Source: a virus. From it: 42,182 nt of DNA. Numbering within the stretch: the stretch's first letter is position 1; each line of letters begins with the position of its first letter. This document shows, piece after piece, positions 7,801-15,058 of this stretch. The notes below the pieces were generated by a model. The model did not search any database and was not told the origin of the DNA. It worked only from the letters and a program-made list of their open reading frames with translations. Where the stretch lies: positions 1-42,182 of the IMG/VR virus record IMGVR_UViG_3300046557_000504; one strand, 5' to 3'. The position numbers and the translations under genes were made by a program.

Positions 7801-9260
7801 GCCAGCAGGCTGGATTCTACGCGCAGAACTTCCTGACCGACGCCCAGCGCTTGGCGCCGGTCGAGGAAGCGCTGGGCGCGGCGATGGCGGACCTCGGCCT
7901 GTCCTCCATCACGACCCGGGTGCAGTTCAAGGATCATATCGACCAGCTGGTGGCGTCCGGGAAAATCCTGACCGAGGCGGGGGCGAAAGAATTCACGTCG
8001 ATGATGAAGCTGGAGGAGGCGTTCGCGCTGGTCCATCCGCAGATCGACGCGACCACCGATGCGCTCGCGAAGCAGGCCGCCGCCCAGCAGCAGATGAAGG
8101 ACGCCGCCAGCGGCCTGCTGGGCGGGGTGGATGACGCCTTCTCGGTGCTGCAGAAAGTGGTCGGGCGCGAAAAGGCGGCGCTGCAGCAGCGCATCGATGC
8201 CGAGACCGAGGTCGTCGGCAAGCTGACCTCGCTGTCCGACTCGCTGCACGGCACCATTGACGGCATGCGCGCAGCCGGCCAGGACGGCGCCGCCCGCGCC
8301 GCCGCCCAGGCCCAGATCCGCGCGGCGCTGGCCGCGGCCAAGGCGGGCGGCGCGCTGCCGTCCGCCGACAGCCTGAAGAGCGCGCTGGCGCTCGCGGGCC
8401 AGAGCGACCCGCGCAAGTTCTCGTCCTACCAGGACTACCTGAGCGACTTCAACCGCACCCGGAACGATATCGCGCAGCTGGCCGGCATCACCGACAACTC
8501 GCTGTCGGTCGAGCAGGAGTCGCTCGATGCCCTGAACCAGCAGGCCAAGTCGCTCGACGGCGTGCTGGACAGCGCGCAGTCGCAGATCGACGTACTCAAG
8601 GGCCAGTCGACCACGCTGCTGTCGATCGACCAGGCCATGCGCGGGCTGGCCTCGGCGATCCTGGCGGCCCAGGCCAACCCGATGGTCGCCTCGGGCGCCG
8701 CCATCAACCAGGCCTACGCCGGCGCGCTCGGGCGCGCGCCGGACGCCGCCGGGATGGCCTACTGGCAGCAGCAGGCCGCCAACGGCGTCTCGACCAGCTC
8801 GATCGTCGGGGCCATCAACAACTCCACAGAAGCGAAGGTGCAGGCGCTGTACCAGTCGCTGCTCGGCCACAGCGCGGACGCGCCCGGCCTGCAGTTCTGG
8901 CTGTCGGGCGGCGCCTCGCTCGACGCGATCGGCGCCGGCATCAAGAACAGCGCCGAATACCAGAAGCTGCACCCGTTCGCGGCCGGCGCCAACATCATCC
9001 CGGAAGACATGCCGGCCCTGCTGCACGCCGGCGAGCGCGTGGTCCCGGCCGCCGACAACCGCGAGCTGATGCGCCGTCTGGCCGACCCGGCCGCCGGCAA
9101 TGCGGTGCTGGTGGCCGAGGTCCGCCTGCTACGCGAGCAAGCAGCGCGCACGCAGGAGGTGCTCGACCGGATTGCCGCCAGCACCGGCCAGCATGCCAAC
9201 CAGTTCAACGACGTGACGGGCGGGGGCGCCTACCTGCGCACCAAGGCGGTGGGGAAATGA
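4818..9260 (+). CDS. tail tape measure protein with DUF4214 repeats
   Basis: At 1480 residues this is the longest gene of the window. It has long heptad-like Ala/Glu/Lys helical tracts (for example residues 350-460). A hydrophobic segment at about residues 737-760 (AYAIPIAGWIAAGMALSHSL) fits the membrane-active part of tape measures. Two tandem DUF4214-like units lie at about residues 1294-1387 (AYAGALGRAPDAAGMAYWQQ and the following QALYQSLLGHSADAPGLQFW). The C-terminal ALLHAGERVVPAADNREL is common in tape measures. It sets tail length and is ejected with the DNA. At about 0.15 nm per residue a tail near 220 nm is implied (inference). GGAG at 4806 precedes the ATG. Confidence 0.9.
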   Translation: MSYSSGAGGAAISMRVEDAASARQEIESVGDSLKKLNDSSFQKLSGQVTAIHSKLGSLRESLTSLAQISVAGFTIGAFAEMIRGAIDAADSLNDLKKSTGIAVADLAGLKLAAAQSGGDLEGIAASINKLSVAMGKDAERFARLGVTAKDPIEAFKQLADVFSAIDDPQTRAALGAEALGKSWASSAPLLMEGSKNIGEMVEKGKALSRTTQEMADKADEFNDKLAELQTAASGAKMKLAGEMLPAMTEITKAVTTAYEESGKLQALWVAMGALGKFAFTDEFSSAEVKLKNLRGELEHILRDQALAKDAPAVGFVGRWLFGDSEEALTRRVTELRAQISGLEKQMTAPPKAEGADQAAKDAAAAKAAKDKAAEFLRLNEEARKAAEAEAKKAQETYAGLTAAVNAKIAATAQEAAGLGKLSEAQKLQVDLDEQLRAGKLKLTPQNKAAYEQLIGQLAVNEQVVASQKRAVAGAEAMAKITKELQDDRAKSLETAVKEAEQNEELARTFGLSKAAIEAQEVARLEEQLAQRASTAMTLDEIEALEQLIAVKKRSAAALGEVEAKEAYKKSADDMVAEYKRASEQIGQSLTDNIMRGGKSAAEYVQDLFRTMVLRPVLSPIGNAVGGMLTSAFSPGTAQGSTGAAGSSNLIGAAQNASSLYSMGKTMYAGFSAGLSSSMGSIVTSFGSMFGSQAATAYGVGMSTPGAAAVMAELSGGAAGATAGTATAASGAAGASAGAYAIPIAGWIAAGMALSHSLYSQGWDARNGTLEDPLKLSGGSMAFDSILRGIGLSNSAANIFSGQATYARLLGRKNPEVESQFLQGTVNSAGLDGHLLSNIVEKGGLFRSDKRYPQTSDLSVAQDAGFDATIQAMLIAVKGFGEALGAQVDQIDGYTKAINLQLTSDDAKNQELITKLFGDIGDELSTRLVPDLAKFSKTGETASITLQRLASDFQATDQMAQLLGTSARALFGGKGMESAAAREQLIALAGGVQVLGQQAGFYAQNFLTDAQRLAPVEEALGAAMADLGLSSITTRVQFKDHIDQLVASGKILTEAGAKEFTSMMKLEEAFALVHPQIDATTDALAKQAAAQQQMKDAASGLLGGVDDAFSVLQKVVGREKAALQQRIDAETEVVGKLTSLSDSLHGTIDGMRAAGQDGAARAAAQAQIRAALAAAKAGGALPSADSLKSALALAGQSDPRKFSSYQDYLSDFNRTRNDIAQLAGITDNSLSVEQESLDALNQQAKSLDGVLDSAQSQIDVLKGQSTTLLSIDQAMRGLASAILAAQANPMVASGAAINQAYAGALGRAPDAAGMAYWQQQAANGVSTSSIVGAINNSTEAKVQALYQSLLGHSADAPGLQFWLSGGASLDAIGAGIKNSAEYQKLHPFAAGANIIPEDMPALLHAGERVVPAADNRELMRRLADPAAGNAVLVAEVRLLREQAARTQEVLDRIAASTGQHANQFNDVTGGGAYLRTKAVGK

Positions 9261-10189
9261 GGGAAAACCTGAGCGTCCTGATTCCGCTGGCGATCGGCGA
9301 TGCGGCGCTGACCAGCAGCACGGTGGCCGAGAACGAGTATCCGACGTGGGCCGCCGGCACCACCTTTGCCGCCGGGGCCTTCTGCATCAGCCCCGTCACC
9401 CACCGCGTCTACCGCAGCCTGGTCGACGGCAACCTGGGCAAGGACCCGACCGACGCCGTCAACCGCGTCGGCGTCGGCACCATTCCGGCTTACTGGCAGA
9501 ATTACAGCGCCACCAACAAGTGGGCCATGTTCGACAACCAGGCCGGTACCCAGACGGTGGCCACCTCGCCGCTGACCGTGGTGCTGCACCCGGGCGGCTT
9601 CAATGCCTTCTGGGTCGGCGGGCTCGATGCCGAGTCGCTGACCGCCACGGTCAGGGACGCGCCGGGCGGCAATGTGATCCTCACGGCCACCAGTTCGCTG
9701 GAGGCGTCGGCGCCGGGCGACTACGACGAGTACTTCTTCAGTCCGTTCCGGCCGCAGACCGACTTCCTGGCCAGCCAGATCGACCAGTACAGCAACGCGG
9801 AACTGACGCTGACGCTGACCAAGGCTAGCGGCCCGGTCAAGTGCGGCATGCTGGCCGTGGGTGACCTGCAGTCGCTGGGCGCTACCTTGCGTGGCGTGAA
9901 GATCAAGCCGAAGAGTTACGCCTTCGTCGATACCGATGAGTTCGGCAATACCGAGATCGTGCCCGGCAAGGCGGCGGTCGACATGGACGTCAGTGCGCGC
10001 ATCGACCTGTCCGAAGCGGCCCACGTCGGCGGCGTGCTGCGCAGCGTGATGGCGGTGCCGGTGGTGGTCATCGCCGCCCAGGCCGACGCATACAGCGACC
10101 TGCGCGGGTTCGGCCTCATCTCTGGCGAGATCGACTACGACGCCCCAACCAGCTGTCTGCTAACTACCAACACGAAAGGAATGATCTGA
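9257..10189 (+). CDS. tail protein with CBM5/12-like module
   Basis: The product has 310 residues, coupled to the tape measure by an ATGA overlap at 9257-9260. Residues about 28-75 (YPTWAAGTTFAAGAFCISP, then VYRSLVDGN and later AYWQN) have the W-x-A-G-x-x-Y/F-x-x-G spacing of small carbohydrate-binding CBM5/12-like modules often found in tail tips. The remainder is beta-rich. Its place right after the tape measure suggests a distal tail or tail-tip protein. The specific role is not known, and no enzymatic motif was seen. Confidence 0.55.
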   Translation: MRENLSVLIPLAIGDAALTSSTVAENEYPTWAAGTTFAAGAFCISPVTHRVYRSLVDGNLGKDPTDAVNRVGVGTIPAYWQNYSATNKWAMFDNQAGTQTVATSPLTVVLHPGGFNAFWVGGLDAESLTATVRDAPGGNVILTATSSLEASAPGDYDEYFFSPFRPQTDFLASQIDQYSNAELTLTLTKASGPVKCGMLAVGDLQSLGATLRGVKIKPKSYAFVDTDEFGNTEIVPGKAAVDMDVSARIDLSEAAHVGGVLRSVMAVPVVVIAAQADAYSDLRGFGLISGEIDYDAPTSCLLTTNTKGMI

Positions 10190-12354
10190 TGAGCCAAACA
10201 CCACCGCCGACCATCGCGCCGGCGCCGGCGCCCATCCAGCGCGGCGACCGCAGCACGTTCAGCGACCGGCTCGATGCCTTCGTCCTGTGGCTGACCAATG
10301 CCGTGACCTCATTCGGCAACGTCGCGACCAACGCGTATAACAATGCGCTCGACTGCTACAACAACGCCGTGGCTGCGGCGAGCTCGGCCAGCACCGCATC
10401 GGCCGCGGCCGGCACCGCCACCCAGACCGCCAATGCGACGCTGTGGGTCAGCGGCACCGCCTACGTCGTCGGCAACAACGCGATCAGCCCGCTCACCTTT
10501 CAGACCTTCCGCCGCAAGATCGCTGGAGCGGGCACCACCGATCCCAGCATCGACGTGACAAACTGGGCCCCGATCATCACGACCCCGACCTCCACCGTGG
10601 CCAACCCGCAGACCAGTGCCACCGATGTGACGCTGGCCAGCACGGCTGCCGGCGTGCAGGCGATCGCGATGACGGCGCCTGGGAAATCGGTTCTCCTGCC
10701 CAGCGCCACCAGCATGGGGTCTGTGGGCGGCCCGCTGTTCGTGATCCGCAACAACGGAGCCTATCCTTTCGGCGTGCGCGACAATACCGGGGTGCTGCTG
10801 GTGGCCGTCGCCGCTGGCGGCAGCGCCTACCTGACGCTCGAGAGCAAGGCGAGCGCTGCGGGCACCTGGGGCATCACCGGCACTGGCCTGGAGCCGGGCC
10901 TGGTCACGCTCGACCAGACCCTGTCCACCACCTACGGCAGTACGGTCTATGCGCAATCTGTCGCGCTCGACGCCAACACGTCGCTGCACTTTGCCGCGTT
11001 GTCATCCGGTTTTGCGGCCTTCGTCGTGGACAACACTGGCAAGGCCATCGGCACGCCGGTGACGGTATCGGCCGCTGCCGGTAGTGCCCCGCGTGCCGCG
11101 TTCAAGATTAGTGCGACCCAAGCCATCCTGTTCTACGGGGCCAGCGCGACGGATCACCAGGCGGTGGTGCTGACGCTCTCGGGCGCATCGCCATCGCTTG
11201 CACTGGCAGTCGGTACGCCTGCCGCGCTGACCGCTACTGCGCAGTCGTCGTGGGACGAGAACGGCACCGGCGCACCGAAGATCGCGCAACTCTCACCATC
11301 TCTCTATGTGGCCAGCTACACCAGCGGAGCCCCCGGCAATGCGATGGCTGTTGCGATCTCGGTGTCAGGCGCGAGCGTGAGCATCGGCGCTCCGATCACG
11401 GCTATCACTGGTAATTTCGCCGCGCCCTTGAGCACTACATATGCCCTGACAGCAACGACAGCGCTGGTGATCGGAAGGGCGAGCTCAGATACGAGATACT
11501 GGGCCGTGGTCGTCACGGTCAGCGGCACCAACTGCGCTCCGGGGACGGCAGTGACGACGGGCCTTGCTGGCGGCACTACAATGCCGCCTAGTAGTGTGCT
11601 GGTTTCACCAACTAAGTGCATCCTCGCCTCGGATGGTGGCACTACCTCCCTGTCCGCAGTCGCAGTGACGATCAACGGCACAAGTGTGGCAGCGGGCGCG
11701 CTGTTGGCCGTGGATACGTTGGCAACCGGTTCATCGGCCGATTACACCAGCGGCGGCTCAACGCGCTTCAATCCTCACCTGTGGACGGTTTCTGCTGGCT
11801 CGACTAACCTCATCGGTCTGTGGGCGCTTGACCGCGCTGCGATCCTGAGTGAGACCGGCGGCGTCTTGACCAAGGGCGGCACCCTCTATGGTAGCTTTTC
11901 CAGCGCGGCGTCCGGTGCCTCCGGTTACGGTGTGGTTTCTGCGCTGCAGGGCGCAACTGACTTCGTCGCCATCACCCAGCACGGCGCGGCGGGCGCATGG
12001 CGCAAGATCGCCGTCCCGCACAAGATCAACGGCACCACGATCACCTACGGCAACGGCCATGCGCTGCCCGAGCTGTCGCCGGTCGTCCAGGCCGACGCGG
12101 TGCCGAGCGTGCGCCTGGCGCAGGGCGACTACCTGCTGTTCAGCCCGAACGCCTCGTCCTTGCCGGTGCTGCGCTCGAACGGGGATGCGCTGGCGCGCCG
12201 CGGCGCGGTCTCGCTGCCCAACCTTGGCGGCCCCACGACCTGCCCGCTGGCGGCAGTCTCGTCCAACCGACTGCTGCTGGCGGCGACCACCGCGGGATCA
12301 GCGGCAAGCGGTGCCCAACAACTGCGTATCCTGAATATCGAGGTGGCCGCTTGA
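10189..12354 (+). CDS. tail fibre / receptor-binding candidate with propeller-like repeats
   Basis: The product has 721 residues; its start overlaps the previous stop. After a Pro-rich head and an Ala-rich helical segment (NNAVAAASSASTASAAAGTA) comes a second CBM5/12-like module (LWVSGTAYVVGNNAISP). From about residue 300 there are four to five blades of the type hydrophobic-x-V-x-V-S-G-x-x-x-x-x-G-T (HQAVVLTLSGASPSLALAVG; MAVAISVSGASVSIGAPI; YWAVVVTVSGTNCAPGTAV; LSAVAVTINGTSVAAGALLA), as in beta-propeller-like phage fibres. It is the best candidate for host recognition. Parts of its gene (11300-11900) use codons less strictly than the surrounding head genes, as often seen in fibre genes. Confidence 0.65.
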   Translation: MSQTPPPTIAPAPAPIQRGDRSTFSDRLDAFVLWLTNAVTSFGNVATNAYNNALDCYNNAVAAASSASTASAAAGTATQTANATLWVSGTAYVVGNNAISPLTFQTFRRKIAGAGTTDPSIDVTNWAPIITTPTSTVANPQTSATDVTLASTAAGVQAIAMTAPGKSVLLPSATSMGSVGGPLFVIRNNGAYPFGVRDNTGVLLVAVAAGGSAYLTLESKASAAGTWGITGTGLEPGLVTLDQTLSTTYGSTVYAQSVALDANTSLHFAALSSGFAAFVVDNTGKAIGTPVTVSAAAGSAPRAAFKISATQAILFYGASATDHQAVVLTLSGASPSLALAVGTPAALTATAQSSWDENGTGAPKIAQLSPSLYVASYTSGAPGNAMAVAISVSGASVSIGAPITAITGNFAAPLSTTYALTATTALVIGRASSDTRYWAVVVTVSGTNCAPGTAVTTGLAGGTTMPPSSVLVSPTKCILASDGGTTSLSAVAVTINGTSVAAGALLAVDTLATGSSADYTSGGSTRFNPHLWTVSAGSTNLIGLWALDRAAILSETGGVLTKGGTLYGSFSSAASGASGYGVVSALQGATDFVAITQHGAAGAWRKIAVPHKINGTTITYGNGHALPELSPVVQADAVPSVRLAQGDYLLFSPNASSLPVLRSNGDALARRGAVSLPNLGGPTTCPLAAVSSNRLLLAATTAGSAASGAQQLRILNIEVAA

Positions 12355-12821
12355 CCCAGCTCCTGATCCAAGGCAGCGCGATCCTCGCCTGCGGCCCGTT
12401 CACCGACGACGGCGACAATATCGTGTCGTGCGACGCCATCTTCCCCAAGCACGTGCTGGACGGCTGGGCCATCGCGGACAGTACCTTGCCGGAAGGCTTC
12501 GCACCAGCCGACTACACGTGGGACGGCGCGGCGCCGGTGGCCAGGCCGCAGGCGGTGCCGGTGCCCAAGAAAGTGTACCGCCGCCAGGCGATTCAGGCGC
12601 TCATCAACGAGGGCAAGCTGGCGCTAGTGCAGCCGGTGATCGACGCGCTGGACGACGGCACGCCGGCAGGGTCGGTCAGCAAGGCCACCGCACAGAACGA
12701 CTGGGACAACTCGCTCGAGTTCCAGCGCGACTGGCCGACCCTGATCCAGATTGCCGGCGCCATCGGCTACGACACCCCGGCCAAGCTCGACGCGCTGTTC
12801 GTCAAGGCGATGGTGCTGTGA
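12351..12821 (+). CDS. small tail-associated protein, TTG start
   Basis: The product has 156 residues and starts with TTG at 12351, sharing TTGA with the stop of the fibre gene. N-terminal beta-rich part (TQLLIQGSAILACGPFTDDG), a linker rich in Pro and Val, then a helical C-terminal half (VYRRQAIQALINEGKLALVQ; LEFQRDWPTLIQIAGAIG). The helical part resembles C-terminal regions of small fibre-linked proteins in other phages (XkdW-like). It could be a fibre assembly chaperone or a short tail protein; neither is proven. The non-ATG start is supported because no ATG in this frame lies near the junction. Confidence 0.5.
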   Translation: MTQLLIQGSAILACGPFTDDGDNIVSCDAIFPKHVLDGWAIADSTLPEGFAPADYTWDGAAPVARPQAVPVPKKVYRRQAIQALINEGKLALVQPVIDALDDGTPAGSVSKATAQNDWDNSLEFQRDWPTLIQIAGAIGYDTPAKLDALFVKAMVL

Positions 12822-13300
12822 TGCGTGCCGGCCTCGTCACCGTCCGCTACACCTCGCGCTGGCCGTACAACCCCGGCAGCCTGCTGATCGGCGCGGCCTC
12901 GGGCTCGCCGGAACTGCTGTCGCACGTGATGGCCATCATCGACGGCCGCGCCTACGAGGCGACCATGACCCACGGCTGCCGCGCCGTGCCGGTGGAGGTG
13001 GCGATGAAGGGCATCGTGCGCTACCAGGACATGCCGGTCTGGGTTCCCGACCTGGACGATGCGGTCAAGTTCGGCGAGGCCCAGGATAAAAAGCCCTACG
13101 ACTTCCCGGGGGCGATCGGCCTGCCGCTGCTGCAATCCGAGGATTGGGCGGACACCGGCAAGTGGTGGTGCTCGGAGCTGGTCTTCGCGCTGCTGATGGC
13201 GGGCGGCACGGTCCTGCTCGACCCGGACGAGGCCAAGCGCGTCACCCCGAACAATCTGCGCCAGTGCAACTACCCGAAGCTGGCAATGGTGGCGGCATGA
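12821..13300 (+). CDS. permuted papain-like (YiiX/NlpC-P60-like) cysteine hydrolase
   Basis: The product has 159 residues, with a start coupled to the upstream stop (TGATG at 12819-12823). A histidine precedes the cysteine: H35 in SPELLSHVMAIIDGRAYEA and C117 in GKWWCSELVF. This order (His first, Cys later, followed by S-E-L) is that of circularly permuted NlpC/P60 enzymes of the YaeF/YiiX group. Such a protein at the end of a tail module could cleave peptidoglycan stem peptides during entry, or modify another bond; the substrate is not known. Motif order is seen; function is inferred. Confidence 0.6.
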   Translation: MRAGLVTVRYTSRWPYNPGSLLIGAASGSPELLSHVMAIIDGRAYEATMTHGCRAVPVEVAMKGIVRYQDMPVWVPDLDDAVKFGEAQDKKPYDFPGAIGLPLLQSEDWADTGKWWCSELVFALLMAGGTVLLDPDEAKRVTPNNLRQCNYPKLAMVAA

Positions 13301-13302
13301 CC

Positions 13303-13327
13303 GCGGGCCGGCGCGCCGCCGGCCCGC
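13303..13327 (+). terminator. GC-rich stem-loop after the tail operon
   Basis: A perfect 10-bp stem (13303-13312 with 13318-13327, GCGGGCCGGC and its complement) with a 5-base loop begins 3 bases after the stop at 13300. There is no following T-run, so intrinsic termination would be weak or need a factor. It sits just before the late-promoter-like repeat at 13332, so it may separate tail transcription from lysis transcription. Confidence 0.4.
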
Positions 13328-13331
13328 AAGT

Positions 13332-13375
13332 CGTCTCATTTTGCCCTAGAAATGAGACGCCCGAAGTCACAAAAT
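13332..13375 (+). promoter_or_regulatory. late promoter candidate 1 (inverted repeat plus -10) for the lysis genes
   Basis: Inverted repeat CGTCTCATTT (13332-13341) and AAATGAGACG (13350-13359) around the loop TGCCCTAG. A -10-like CAAAAT starts at 13370, 24.5 bases from the dyad centre. The same repeat and spacing occur at 39492 and 41407. There is no recognisable -35, as expected for an activator-dependent promoter. It would drive holin, endolysin, Rz/Rz1. Confidence 0.55.
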
Positions 13376-13437
13376 AAACGCACTTTAGTGGGCAGCCGAT
13401 CCCGCTGTCCTCCGTCCCGTGGAGACCCGACCGACGC

Positions 13438-13845
13438 ATGCAACACCTCACGATGAAAGCACAAATGAGCGAACCGATATCTGGCGCAGCCGCCGGCGCC
13501 GTGGGCTGGAAACTCATCGGAGGCGCGGCTGGCGTCGGCGCGATCGGGGCCGGCCTGGCCGCGGTGGTGGTGATGTGCGCGATGACCCCGCGCAGCGCCA
13601 AGGAATGGACCACCGGGATCATCTCGACCGTGATGGCCTCGATCGGCGGCGGCGCGGCCGTGATCCAGCATTTCGAGCTGCAGGCGTGGGCCCAGTCGCC
13701 GTTCGGCCTGATGGCGATGCTGGCCCTGGTGTTTGCCTGCGGCCTGCCCGGCTGGGCGCTGGTGCGCTGGCTGTTCAACTACATTGCCAAGCGCAAGGAC
13801 AGCGACCTGGCCGACGTCGTCGAGGAAGTGAGGGGTGCGCTGTGA
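13438..13845 (+). CDS. holin-like membrane protein
   Basis: The product has 135 residues counted from the first ATG; ATGs at 13453 and 13465 are also in frame. Three hydrophobic segments: GWKLIGGAAGVGAIGAGLAA onward, GIISTVMASIGGGAAV, and LMAMLALVFACGLPGWALV. The C-terminal tail is charged (KRKDSDLADVVEEVRG). Position directly before the endolysin and topology support a holin. The choice of start is uncertain: GGAG at 13421-13424 is rather far from 13438, and GAAAG at 13455-13459 would serve 13465. Use of two starts, giving a holin and an inhibitor, is possible but not shown. Its stop overlaps the endolysin start (GTGA). Confidence 0.7.
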   Translation: MQHLTMKAQMSEPISGAAAGAVGWKLIGGAAGVGAIGAGLAAVVVMCAMTPRSAKEWTTGIISTVMASIGGGAAVIQHFELQAWAQSPFGLMAMLALVFACGLPGWALVRWLFNYIAKRKDSDLADVVEEVRGAL

Positions 13846-14492
13846 ACCGCGCGCAGCTGCTGGCGATCGAGCCGGGCGCGTCCAAACAGGCCGACCAGTT
13901 CCTGGCGCCGCTGAATGCGGCCATGGAGCGCTTCGGCATCGACAGCCCGGCGCGCCAGGCCGCGTTCGTCGCCCAGCTGCTGCACGAGTCGCGCAGCTTG
14001 ACGGCGATGGAGGAAAGCTTCAACTACAGCCCGGGCAACCTGACGGCCACCTTCAACACGGCTACGGCGCAACGCTTCACCCCCGAGCTGGCCGGGCAGT
14101 ATGGCCGCACCGCGCAGCGCCCGGCCAACCAGACGATGATTGCCAATACCGCCTACGCGAACCGGATGGGCAACGGCACGATCGAGTCCGGCGACGGCTG
14201 GCGCTACCGTGGCCGCGGGCCCGGGCAGCTGACCGGAAAGGATAACTACACGCGCTGCGGCGCGGCGCTGGGCCTGGACCTGGTCAACCATCCCGACCTG
14301 GTGGCGCAGCCGGAAACGGGCTGCCTCGCGTTCGCCTGGTTCTGGGCGCAGGGCAACCCGGCCGGCATCAACCTGAACCTGCTGGCCGACGCCGGCAAGA
14401 TCGAACTGCTCAGCCGGGCCGTCAATGGCGGCCCCAACGGGCTGGCCCAGCGCGTGGCACTGACCCAGCGCGCGCTGCAGGTGCTGGCTTGA
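13842..14492 (+). CDS. endolysin, GH19 chitinase-like family
   Basis: The product has 216 residues with a GTG start at 13842 after GAGGGG at 13830-13835. The segment AFVAQLLHESRSLTAMEESF carries the candidate catalytic E49, followed by FNYSPGNL and later GWRYRGRGPGQLTGKDNY, the hallmark blocks of phage GH19-type muramidases/endochitinase-like lysins. There is no signal peptide, so it depends on the holin for access to peptidoglycan. It lies in a holin-endolysin-Rz-Rz1 cassette with 4-base overlaps on both sides. Confidence 0.85.
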   Translation: MNRAQLLAIEPGASKQADQFLAPLNAAMERFGIDSPARQAAFVAQLLHESRSLTAMEESFNYSPGNLTATFNTATAQRFTPELAGQYGRTAQRPANQTMIANTAYANRMGNGTIESGDGWRYRGRGPGQLTGKDNYTRCGAALGLDLVNHPDLVAQPETGCLAFAWFWAQGNPAGINLNLLADAGKIELLSRAVNGGPNGLAQRVALTQRALQVLA

Positions 14493-15058
14493 ACGCGCTG
14501 CTGGCGCAGGCCCGGGCGCTGGTGCTGCCGTGGTGGGTGAAGTGGGCCGCGCTCGGCGCGCTGCTGGTCGCCGTGTACGGCCTTGGCCGGCTGCAGGAAG
14601 CGCGGCGCGGCGCCGACGCGATGGCCGACTACGTGGCGCAGCAGGCCGCGCACACGGCCTTCATCGTCAAGCGCGAGGTGCAGGTGGTCACGCAGGTGGA
14701 AATCCAGTACCGCGACCGCATCCAGAAAATCTACGTCCAAGGTGAACAAATTGAAAACCGCATTCCCGCCGTGCTTACGGCGGATGTCGACCGCCGCCTG
14801 CCTCTGCCTGCTGGCTTCGTGCGCATCCTCGACGCCGCCTGGTCAGGTGACCCTGTTGGACCCGCCGCCGATTCTGACCGCGAACCCGCCGCCGTTCCGC
14901 CCAGCGTCGTCGCCGCCAACGAAACCGGCAACGCCACCAGCTGCCGCGCCTGGCGCGCGCAAGCCCTCGGATGGCGCACGTTCTACGCCGGACAGCAGCT
15001 AGCGGTGAATGGCCGGGCAGGTGACTGGGCAGAGCGAGAAGTAAGCAACCCGCAGTAA
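14489..15058 (+). CDS. Rz: i-spanin (Rz-like)
   Basis: The product has 189 residues with a TTG start overlapping the endolysin stop (TTGA at 14489-14492). One N-terminal transmembrane segment (WWVKWAALGALLVAVYGLG) is followed by a periplasmic helical region (REVQVVTQVEIQYRDRIQKI), the expected layout of an inner-membrane spanin. The 3' half has a second gene in another frame (Rz1). The C-terminal part of the translated protein is Pro/Ala-rich and probably constrained by the overlapping gene. Together with Rz1 it would disrupt the outer membrane at lysis. Confidence 0.75.
   Translation: MNALLAQARALVLPWWVKWAALGALLVAVYGLGRLQEARRGADAMADYVAQQAAHTAFIVKREVQVVTQVEIQYRDRIQKIYVQGEQIENRIPAVLTADVDRRLPLPAGFVRILDAAWSGDPVGPAADSDREPAAVPPSVVAANETGNATSCRAWRAQALGWRTFYAGQQLAVNGRAGDWAEREVSNPQ
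14751..15002 (+). CDS. Rz1: o-spanin lipoprotein (Rz1-like) embedded in Rz
   Basis: It lies wholly inside Rz in another frame. The best start is TTG at 14751 with AAGGTG at 14739-14744 (spacing 6), giving 83 residues. Alternatives are GTG at 14742 and ATG at 14784. The N-terminus KTAFPPCLRRMSTAACLCLL runs into the lipobox LLASC, followed by CASSTPPG and a very Pro-rich mature part (DPPPILTANPPPFRP). A lipobox plus a Pro-rich short tail is diagnostic of Rz1 outer-membrane spanins. Confidence 0.75.
   Translation: MKTAFPPCLRRMSTAACLCLLASCASSTPPGQVTLLDPPPILTANPPPFRPASSPPTKPATPPAAAPGARKPSDGARSTPDSS

Noticed and set aside
7323-9026. Long open frame on the minus strand (567 codons) opposite the tape measure
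   Set aside because: Shadow of the tape measure gene; rich in Arg/Gly/Ala/His as expected for antisense high-GC DNA.
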